From Verrucomicrobiota bacterium (GTDB taxonomy: Bacteria; Verrucomicrobiota; Verrucomicrobiia; Limisphaerales; PALSA-1396), in assembly GCA_016200005.1 (NCBI GenBank), contig JACQFP010000053.1, forward strand, positions 62,001 through 126,000: a stretch of 64,000 nucleotides of DNA, given 5' to 3'. Below the pieces are notes generated by a model. The model was not told the DNA's origin. It was given only the letters and a program-made list of their open reading frames with translations, and did not search any database. This document shows positions 58,295-64,000 of this stretch, piece by piece. Made by a program: the position numbers and the translations under genes. Position 1 is the first letter of the stretch. Each line of letters opens with the position of its first letter.

Positions 58295-58888
58295 TCAACG
58301 GCGCTTGCGTCTCGATTTGAACAACTCCAACTGCGCTTCCCTGAAGAATTCATAGTTCTTCAGGATGCGGATCATCTGGAGCAAGTCGGACTTCTGGTAA
58401 TTGCGGTTCACCTCGATGTGGGCGATGAGATCGGCCAGCATCGTGCGAAACGGAATCACGGCGTCCACGCCTTTGGAGCGGAGCAGGGAAATGCTCTGCT
58501 CGCGCGCGTCGGCATTGGCGGGTAGTGCGGGAACGACGAGGATTTTGGTCAGCAGCCCTTCGCCGCCGAACGCGCGGGCCGCCTGCTGAAACACCTTCGG
58601 CTCAACAAAGCGAAAAATCTCCGGCGTGCTGGTCAGCCGAGCCGAACTGAAGGTCTCCGTGTGCCAGCCTTTGACGACCACGATCGCTCGCTCGACGAAC
58701 TGCAAATCAGGCGAGGTCAGCACAAACGGCGGCTCAGCCGCGGGTGGTTGCGGATGCGGGTTTAGGACAAAGAAATCAATGTCATCCTCCTCGCGCTTGG
58801 TCTGGACGATGTACTTGCGATGCTGCCGGACGAGGAATTCGTGCAGCTCGAAGTATTCGCGGACGATAGTTTCACTGACGGCGGCCAC
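58295..58888 (-). CDS. Hypothetical protein between aroB and a PA14 gene
   Basis: The 197-residue product has no signal peptide. It starts MAAVSETIVREYFELHEFLV; EEDDIDFFVLNPHPQPP, RAIVVVKGWHTETFSSARLT, TKILVVPALPANADAREQSI and IRILKNYEFFREAQLELFKS are notable. The order Glu...Asp-Ile-Asp...Val-Val-Lys vaguely recalls PD-(D/E)XK nuclease cores, but this is weak. It starts 4 bp after the aroB stop, so it is probably co-transcribed with aroB. The C-terminus is basic (KSRRKRR). Confidence 0.65.
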   Translation of the reverse strand: MAAVSETIVREYFELHEFLVRQHRKYIVQTKREEDDIDFFVLNPHPQPPAAEPPFVLTSPDLQFVERAIVVVKGWHTETFSSARLTSTPEIFRFVEPKVFQQAARAFGGEGLLTKILVVPALPANADAREQSISLLRSKGVDAVIPFRTMLADLIAHIEVNRNYQKSDLLQMIRILKNYEFFREAQLELFKSRRKRR

Positions 58889-58892
58889 GAGG

Positions 58893-59993
58893 TTAGTTGA
58901 GAGTTGAAGGTTGAGAGTTGAGGGTTTGTTGGATCAGCGCGGCGGGGACGTTGTGGCCGTAGTCAACCCGGCCGATCTTTCGTGCAAAGACGAAGTTGAT
59001 TTCACCGCCTTTGACTTTCTTGTCCAGAAGCATCGCGTCAAACAACCTCACTCGCTGCGCAGTGGTTAATTTCACATCGGTCGGCAGTCCGGCGCGCGCG
59101 AACAAAGTCCTTATCCTTTCGGTATCGCGCTGCGGGAAACCGAGCAGCCGCGTTGAAAGAACCGCCGCGGCGACCTGACCAATGGCGATGGCCTCGCCGT
59201 GCAGATATTTGCCGTAACCTGAAATGGCTTCGAGTGCGTGTCCGATGGTGTGGCCGAAGTTCAGGATTTGTCGCAAACCACTTTCGGTTTCGTCCTGACT
59301 GACAATCGCCGCCTTGATCTCGCAACAGCGCGCCACGATCGTAGCAAGCGTTTTGCTGTCCCGTCCCAGGAGTTTCGGCAGGTCACGCTCCAGTCGTTTG
59401 AACAGGGTCGCGTCGTAAACGATGCCGTACTTGATGACTTCAGCCAGACCAGCGCGATATTCACGCGCTGGCAGCGTCTTGAGCGTATTCAAATCGCAGA
59501 GCACGAGCCGAGGTTGGTGAAAAGTGCCGACGAGGTTTTTTCCCGCGCTCAGATTCACGCCGACCTTGCCGCCGACGGAGCTGTCCACTTGCGCAAGCAG
59601 CGTCGTCGGCACTTGGACGAAATCAATCCCGCGCAGATAGGTCGCCGCGACAAATCCCGCCAGATCGCCGACGACGCCGCCGCCCAGCGCCACGATGAAT
59701 GACTTGCGTTCGAGGCGATGGGCGGCGAGTTGATTGTAACAAGCCTGAACTGTTTTGAGATTCTTGGCGGTCTCGCCCGCCGGAACGGTAATCAAGATCG
59801 GGTGAAATCCCGCTCCTTCCAAAACCCGCTGAACCCTCTCTCCGTAGCGCGGCGACACATTGCGGTCGGAGATGATGGCGCACCGCTGGCCGAGGTTGAG
59901 TCGGGAGCATTCCGCGCCAAGGCGGGATAACCGACCCTCGCCGATCAGGATGGAATAACTGCGGTCGCCCAATGCTACCTTCACTCTGCGCAT
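58893..59993 (-). CDS. aroB: 3-dehydroquinate synthase
   Basis: The 366-residue product has the full set of family motifs: VPAGETAKNLKTVQACYNQL, VALGGGVVGDLAGFVAATYL, VPTTLLAQVDSSVGGKVGVN, LPAREYRAGLAEVIKYGIVY and LNFGHTIGHALEAISGYGKY with the zinc-site His residues and LHGEAIAIGQVAAAVLS. It makes 3-dehydroquinate from DAHP in the shikimate pathway. The last dozen residues (ALIQQTLNSQPSTLN) come from a heptanucleotide repeat tract (58895-58922), and the stop codon lies inside that tract, so the C-terminus has been replaced or extended by repeat. Confidence 0.95.
   Translation of the reverse strand: MRRVKVALGDRSYSILIGEGRLSRLGAECSRLNLGQRCAIISDRNVSPRYGERVQRVLEGAGFHPILITVPAGETAKNLKTVQACYNQLAAHRLERKSFIVALGGGVVGDLAGFVAATYLRGIDFVQVPTTLLAQVDSSVGGKVGVNLSAGKNLVGTFHQPRLVLCDLNTLKTLPAREYRAGLAEVIKYGIVYDATLFKRLERDLPKLLGRDSKTLATIVARCCEIKAAIVSQDETESGLRQILNFGHTIGHALEAISGYGKYLHGEAIAIGQVAAAVLSTRLLGFPQRDTERIRTLFARAGLPTDVKLTTAQRVRLFDAMLLDKKVKGGEINFVFARKIGRVDYGHNVPAALIQQTLNSQPSTLN
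58895..58922. repeat. Heptanucleotide repeat AGTTGAG x4 at the aroB end
   Basis: Units agttgag, agttgaa, ggttgag, agttgag. On the coding strand this is the ctcaact family found in tilS. It encodes the aroB C-terminus and touches its TAA stop codon. Confidence 0.85.
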
Positions 59994-60090
59994 GCCCTGA
60001 GCATAAAGATTGGCCGGAGCATGTCAAAGATTAGCCGGTCGCGGAAAAATAACCTTTTCCTTCGTGCGCAGAATTTTATCCTCAGCCCGA

Positions 60091-60894
60091 ATGAATCCAG
60101 TTGCTCTCATCACCGGCGCATCGCGTGGTATCGGTCGCGGCATCGCGCTGGAACTGGCGAAGCTCGGTTACGATCTGGTCATCAACTTTGTCAACAACCG
60201 CGCCGCCGCCAGACAAACTGCGAGCGACTGTTTGTCGCGCGCCGAGGCCCACAACCAGAAGATTCGCGCCGAGATTTGCCAGGCGGATGTTGCCAGCGCT
60301 GGCGACCGCCGGAAACTCATTGGTTTTACCAGATCGAAATTCAAACGACTGGACCTGCTTGTGAACAATGCCGGCGTCGCGCCGAAAGTTCGCGAAGACA
60401 TCCTTGAAGCAAACGATAGTAGTTTTGACCGGCTCATCAGCATCAACGTCAAGGGCCCGTATTTTCTGACCCAACTGGCTGCCAAGTGGATGATCGAGCA
60501 GTGCAGCATCACGCATCACGCATCACGTATCACGTATCGCCCACGAATCATCACCATCTCCTCCATCAGTGCCTACACGGCATCAGTGAATCGCGGCGAC
60601 TACTGCATTTCCAAAGCCGCCCTTTCCATGATCACTCCACTCTACGCGACGCGGCTGGCGGAGTTTGGCATCAACGTCTATGAAATTCGACCCGGCATTA
60701 TCGCCACCGATCTGACCGCGCCGGTGAAAAAGAATTATGACCAGCTACTCGACGCAGGGTTCACTCCGATCAACCGATGGGGAACGCCGGAAGATGTCGG
60801 CAAAGCCGTCGCCGCCATCGCACAGGATTCGCTCCCGTTCAGCACCGGCGAAGTGATCAACGTGGACGGCGGCTTTCATTTGCGGCGATTGTAG
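60091..60894 (+). CDS. Short-chain dehydrogenase/reductase
   Basis: The start at 60091 ([20 protein letters not shown]) gives 267 residues; an upstream extension of 27 residues is not needed. The cofactor site TGASRGIG, the NNAG-like [13 protein letters not shown], the catalytic tetrad Ser...Tyr-x3-Lys ([23 protein letters not shown] and K are 4 apart) and [20 protein letters not shown] are all present. Between the helix MIEQCS and RPRIITIS there is a tract ([10 protein letters not shown]) encoded by heptanucleotide repeats. FabG-like enzymes reduce keto groups; sugar-acid reduction would fit the downstream GH88 and dehydrogenase genes. Confidence 0.9.
   Translation: MNPVALITGASRGIGRGIALELAKLGYDLVINFVNNRAAARQTASDCLSRAEAHNQKIRAEICQADVASAGDRRKLIGFTRSKFKRLDLLVNNAGVAPKVREDILEANDSSFDRLISINVKGPYFLTQLAAKWMIEQCSITHHASRITYRPRIITISSISAYTASVNRGDYCISKAALSMITPLYATRLAEFGINVYEIRPGIIATDLTAPVKKNYDQLLDAGFTPINRWGTPEDVGKAVAAIAQDSLPFSTGEVINVDGGFHLRRL
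60506..60540. repeat. Heptanucleotide repeat GCATCAC x5 inside the SDR gene
   Basis: Units gcatcac (three copies), gtatcac and gtatcgc follow each other exactly. All are in frame with the SDR gene. Confidence 0.9.
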
Positions 60895-60960
60895 GAGCCG
60901 ACGTGAGGAGGCTCTAATTAGTTTGCGGAACAATAGTGACCCGCTTGCGTCGGCTGCTAC
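60891..60960. repeat. GTAGGAGCCGACGTGAGGAGG inverted repeat between SDR and GH88
   Basis: The left arm gtaggagccgacgtgaggag starts at the SDR stop codon (TAG at 60892-60894). The right arm gcttgcgtcggctgctac ends 9 bp before the GH88 ATG. It is a relative of the 4533-4606 family and fills the whole gap. Confidence 0.7.
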
Positions 60961-60969
60961 GAATAACCT

Positions 60970-62412
60970 ATGGCGATCAAAATCGACAACAAACTGACTG
61001 CGCGAAAGCTCGTTCCCAAAATCGAGCGGCTCTTCGAACTTTCGGCGGAGAAAATCCTGAGCCTCGAGAAGACTTGGAAGCCGGAGCAGGGGGCACCGGT
61101 TTTCACGGTGAAGGGCAGATACACGACGCGCGGCTGGACGGAATGGACGCAGGGCTTTCAATACGGCTCGGCGCTGTTGCAGTTCGACGCGACCGGTGAT
61201 GAGCGCTTTCTCGAAATCGGCCGCCGCAATACCATTGAGCGGATGGCCACGCACGTTTCGCACATTGGTGTGCACGATCATGGCTTCAACAACATTTCGA
61301 CTTACGGAAATCTCTGGCGGCTGATGCGCGAAGCGAGAATCCCCTTCAACGAGCAAGAGAAGAACTTTTACGAACTGGCGCTGAAAGTTTCCGGCGCGGT
61401 GCAAGCCGCCCGGTGGACGTCGGTCTTCGGCGGCACGGGTTTCATTCATTCGTTTAACGGACCGCATTCCCTTTTCGTTGACACAATCCGCTCGTTGCGC
61501 TCACTGGCGGTGGCACATCAACTTGGCCATGTGTTGATGGGCGAGCAGGACCAAACAATTTCGTTGCTCGGGCGTTTGATTCAGCATGGTTTGAACACAG
61601 CGCGCTACAATGTCTATTATGGCGAGGGGCGTGATGCCTACGATGTGGGGGGGCGCACCGCGCACGAAGCCATTTTCAACACAGCAAGCTGGAAATTCCG
61701 TTGTCCGAATTCTCAGCAGGGTTACTCACCATTCAGCACTTGGACACGCGGGCTTGCGTGGGCACTTTGTGGATTTGCTGAGCAGTTAGAGTTTCTCGAT
61801 ACGCTGGATCGAAACGAGTTGTACGGGAGCCAAAGTTCCAAGCCCGGCCGCAAGCCCAAAGCAAAAGGAGCTCGCATTGTTCGAAATGAATGGGTCGAGG
61901 ATGTGTTTCTTCGTGCAGCGGGGGTTACCGCGGACTTCTACCTCGCCAACTCCTGCGCCGACGGCATTCCGATGTGGGACACCGGCGCGCCGAATTTGCA
62001 TCGACTTGGTGATTATCTGAAGAAGCCCGCCGATCCGTTCAACAAGTTTGAACCCATGGACAGTTCCGCCGCCGCAATCGCGGCACAAGGTCTGTGGCGG
62101 CTTGGCAACTATCTAAACGCCTCACGCCTCACGCCTCACGCCTCACGCTACAAACAAGCCGCGCTAACCATCGCCAGCACTCTCCTCGGCGAACCGTATC
62201 TCAGCACGAACCCGAAGCACCAGGGCTTGCTGTTGCACTCGGTCTATCACCGACCTAACGGCTGGGATTACATCCCGCGCGGACAGAAAGTTCCGAACGG
62301 CGAAAGCTCGATGTGGGGCGATTACCACGCGCGCGAACTGGCGCTGCTGTTGTTGCGCGAAGCGCGCGGAGAACCGCATTTAACCTTTTTCAAACCTACG
62401 GGTACCAAATGA
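60970..62412 (+). CDS. GH88-family unsaturated glucuronyl/rhamnogalacturonyl hydrolase
   Basis: The 480-residue product shows the alpha/alpha-barrel signatures of GH88: WTEWTQGFQYGSALLQFDAT, THVSHIGVHDHGFNNISTYG, YGEGRDAYDVGGRTAHEAIF, SQQGYSPFSTWTRGLAWALC, GIPMWDTGAPNLHRLG and EPMDSSAAAIAAQGLWRLGN. The Asp residues in the HDHGF and WDTGAP regions are likely catalytic. It removes unsaturated uronic acid from oligosaccharides produced by lyases. A heptanucleotide tract (62121-62148) adds NASRLTPHASR in frame. No signal peptide is seen, so it is probably cytosolic. Its stop codon overlaps the next start (ATGA). Confidence 0.92.
   Translation: MAIKIDNKLTARKLVPKIERLFELSAEKILSLEKTWKPEQGAPVFTVKGRYTTRGWTEWTQGFQYGSALLQFDATGDERFLEIGRRNTIERMATHVSHIGVHDHGFNNISTYGNLWRLMREARIPFNEQEKNFYELALKVSGAVQAARWTSVFGGTGFIHSFNGPHSLFVDTIRSLRSLAVAHQLGHVLMGEQDQTISLLGRLIQHGLNTARYNVYYGEGRDAYDVGGRTAHEAIFNTASWKFRCPNSQQGYSPFSTWTRGLAWALCGFAEQLEFLDTLDRNELYGSQSSKPGRKPKAKGARIVRNEWVEDVFLRAAGVTADFYLANSCADGIPMWDTGAPNLHRLGDYLKKPADPFNKFEPMDSSAAAIAAQGLWRLGNYLNASRLTPHASRYKQAALTIASTLLGEPYLSTNPKHQGLLLHSVYHRPNGWDYIPRGQKVPNGESSMWGDYHARELALLLLREARGEPHLTFFKPTGTK
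62121..62148. repeat. Heptanucleotide repeat CTCACGC x4 inside the GH88 gene
   Basis: Four perfect copies of ctcacgc in frame with the GH88 gene, between the last barrel helix motif (GLWRLGNYL) and YKQAALTIAS. Confidence 0.9.
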
Positions 62413-63356
62413 AATCTTTTCTCCTCCATCTGTTCACTACGGTTGTCGTATTGGCTGCGACACACGAACATAGCGCCGCCGCCGGCTTTGCATTAGAACA
62501 AAAGGGCGACGAACTCGTCATTACCTGCAACGGCCAGACAATTGCCACTTACGTCCTGCACGACGATAAAATTCTCCGCCCTCATTTCAAGAACGTCCGC
62601 ACGCTCGACGGCCTTCAAGTGACGCGTAATCACCCACCCATCGCGGGCAAAGATGCGACCGATCACTCGGACATGCATCCCGGCATCTGGCTGGCGTTCG
62701 GCGCAATCAATGATCAGGATTTCTGGCGCAACAAGGCGAAGGTTGAACATGAGCGATTCGTCGAACCACCTTTCGCTCGCGACGACGAAGCTGGTTTTAC
62801 CGCACTCAACCATTACATATCCACCAATGGCCAGTTGATCTGCCGCGAGACCTGCCGCATCCGATTCAAGAGCGGGCCTGAGGGTTGGTGGTTGCTTTGG
62901 GATTCAACGTTTGAGTCCGATCGCGAGGTTGTTTTTGGTGACCAAGAGGAGATGGGTTTGGGTGTGCGCCTGGCGACCCCGCTCACAGTCAAGCAGGGCG
63001 GCTCAATTCTGAACAGTGCTGGCGGCCAGAATGAGAAGGGCACGTGGGGCAAGACCGCCGAGTGGGTTGATTATTTCGGAAACCTCGAGGGCAAGACTGC
63101 GGGAGTGATGCTCATGCCTGATCCCGCGAATTTCCGGCAGTCATGGTTTCACAGTCGCGATTACGGATTGGTAGTGGCGAATCCGTTTGGCCAGAACGCC
63201 TTTACTAAGGGCGAAAAGAGCCGGGTCGTGGTTAAATCGGGAGAGCGCTTTCGTCTGCGCTTCGGGTTGTTGATCCATTCTTCGCCGCAAGACAAACCGC
63301 TAAATCGCGTTGCTGCGTACCAGACGTCTCTCGCAGAATTGAAACGAGCCGAGTGA
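62409..63356 (+). CDS. PmoA-like (DUF6807) secreted protein
   Basis: The start at 62409 (MKSFLLHLFTTVVVLAATHE) gives 315 residues with a signal peptide ending SAAA. Typical parts of PmoA-like proteins are YVLHDDKILRPHFKNVRTLD, VTRNHPPIAGKDATDHSDMH, PGIWLAFGAINDQDFWRNKA, EEMGLGVRLATPLTVKQGG and KTAGVMLMPDPANFRQSWFH. The family often lies near sugar-degrading operons, where its role is not defined. Its start overlaps the GH88 stop (ATGA), and its stop overlaps the next gene's GTG, so the three genes are probably translated together. Confidence 0.87.
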   Translation: MKSFLLHLFTTVVVLAATHEHSAAAGFALEQKGDELVITCNGQTIATYVLHDDKILRPHFKNVRTLDGLQVTRNHPPIAGKDATDHSDMHPGIWLAFGAINDQDFWRNKAKVEHERFVEPPFARDDEAGFTALNHYISTNGQLICRETCRIRFKSGPEGWWLLWDSTFESDREVVFGDQEEMGLGVRLATPLTVKQGGSILNSAGGQNEKGTWGKTAEWVDYFGNLEGKTAGVMLMPDPANFRQSWFHSRDYGLVVANPFGQNAFTKGEKSRVVVKSGERFRLRFGLLIHSSPQDKPLNRVAAYQTSLAELKRAE

Positions 63357-64000
63357 AAAGCCCGTCGAAGCAAATCGGTTTGGTTGGCCTCGGTTTGATG
63401 GGCAGCGCCCTCGCCGAACGATTTTTGAAATCCGGTTTTGCGCTAATCGGTTTCGACGTGAACGCCGCTCGACGGCGTGCGCTGAAGACACTTGGCGGGA
63501 AACCGCTCGACTCAGTTGCAAAAGTGGCTGCGGCGTGCGGGCGAATCGTTTTCTCACTACCGACGACCGAGGTCGTCGCCGAGGTGATTCGTGAGATGGG
63601 GGACAAATTGCGCCCCAGCTCCATAATTGTCGACACGACCACTGGCGAAGCCGAAGAAACTGTGCGGCTGGGCGCAAAGCTGGCAAAGAGGCGCATCCAC
63701 TACCTGGATGCCACCGTCGTCGGTAACAGCGAACAGGTTCGTACTGGGGATGTAATTGTATTGGCTGGCGGCACACGACCATCGGTGGCCGCGTGCCGCG
63801 ACGTCTTCGAAAGCTTTGCGCGTCAAACTTTTCAGGTCGGGCCATGCGGCAGCGGTTCGCGGATGAAACTGGTCGTTAATCTGGTGCTCGGTTTGAACCG
63901 CGCGGGACTCGCCGAAGGACTTGCCTTCGCCGAAGCCGCAGGCGTTTCACCAAAGCGCGCGTTGGAAATTCTAAAGTCCAGCGCGGCCTATTCTCGCGTG
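63353..64000 (+). CDS. Beta-hydroxyacid dehydrogenase, HIBADH/GarR-like (partial)
   Basis: A GTG at 63353 opens a frame running off the window end; 216 residues are visible. The Rossmann motif GLVGLGLMGSALAERFLKSG (residues 9-28) is followed by DTTTGEAEE, YLDATVVGNSEQVRTGDVIV (a variant of the DAPVSGG loop) and CGSGSRMKLVVNLVLGLNRA, with the catalytic-type Lys near residue 174. Members such as tartronate-semialdehyde reductase act on small hydroxy acids from uronate breakdown, which fits the GH88 neighbour. The GTGA overlap with the PmoA-like gene supports the GTG start. Confidence 0.88.
   Translation, partial: MKSPSKQIGLVGLGLMGSALAERFLKSGFALIGFDVNAARRRALKTLGGKPLDSVAKVAAACGRIVFSLPTTEVVAEVIREMGDKLRPSSIIVDTTTGEAEETVRLGAKLAKRRIHYLDATVVGNSEQVRTGDVIVLAGGTRPSVAACRDVFESFARQTFQVGPCGSGSRMKLVVNLVLGLNRAGLAEGLAFAEAAGVSPKRALEILKSSAAYSRV

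Noticed and set aside
60506-62148. CRISPR array
   Set aside because: The repeats are 7-nt direct tandem units without spacers, inside genes; no cas genes are visible.

Overview
The window looks like chromosome of a verrucomicrobial (PVC) bacterium, most like the Pedosphaera/Limisphaerales lineage. This is inferred from gene families: seven pseudopilin-like proteins with an [16 protein letters not shown] helix and a C-terminal H-X9-DG motif, PVC-type dehydrogenase and haem proteins, ThuA and DUF1080 proteins, TIGR03067 and DUF6600 domains, and an ECF sigma factor fused to a membrane/extracytoplasmic region. GC content is fairly high, genes are dense, and intergenic spaces carry many short palindromic repeats. 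I recognised no rRNA, tRNA or CRISPR array.

Layout. 1-7.9 kb, minus strand: secreted sugar-oxidation set (cytochrome-type haem/HEAT protein cut by the window edge, quinone oxidoreductase, PVC dehydrogenase, ThuA, DUF1080+TIGR03067, sugar epimerase). 8.0-11.7 kb: three tandem copies of a two-gene unit, pseudopilin plus small lipoprotein. 12-16 kb: MFS transporter, a MazEF-like toxin-antitoxin pair bracketed by two copies of a palindromic repeat, and an ECF sigma fusion. 16.2-26 kb: TAT-exported TIM-barrel epimerase, lipoate ligase diverging from pyruvate dehydrogenase E1, a pseudopilin, a DUF6600 lipoprotein and a secreted beta-propeller protein. 26-32 kb: housekeeping genes tilS, ftsH, rpe and a phosphohexomutase. 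32-39.2 kb: many small secreted proteins of unknown function; about 5 kb of these lies between 79-bp direct repeats. 39.2-50.8 kb: [2Fe-2S] protein, molybdenum-carrier-like protein, phosphoesterase lipoprotein, Ldh2-type dehydrogenase, papain-like amidase, GH63-like glycosidase and three more pseudopilins. 50.9-56.5 kb: 1232-residue secreted glycosidase/lectin/Ig protein, a DUF1080-like protein and a Gfo/Idh/MocA oxidoreductase. 56.5-60 kb, minus: aroB, a hypothetical, a double-PA14 secreted protein and a pabA/trpG glutaminase. 60-64 kb, plus: SDR, GH88 uronyl hydrolase, PmoA-like protein and a beta-hydroxyacid dehydrogenase, a plausible uronate/polysaccharide degradation operon with overlapping stop and start codons.

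Themes. The gene content suits a heterotroph that degrades plant or algal polysaccharides. The most unusual signals are structural: (1) heptanucleotide tandem repeats sitting in frame inside tilS, aroB, an SDR and a GH88 gene, and hairpin repeats sitting in frame in the phosphohexomutase and at the front of the dehydrogenase; (2) the triplicated pseudopilin-lipoprotein unit; (3) the direct-repeat-bounded block of secreted proteins, several sharing nearly the same signal-peptide DNA; (4) a MITE-like element with imperfect terminal inverted repeats, one copy carrying another repeat nested inside it.
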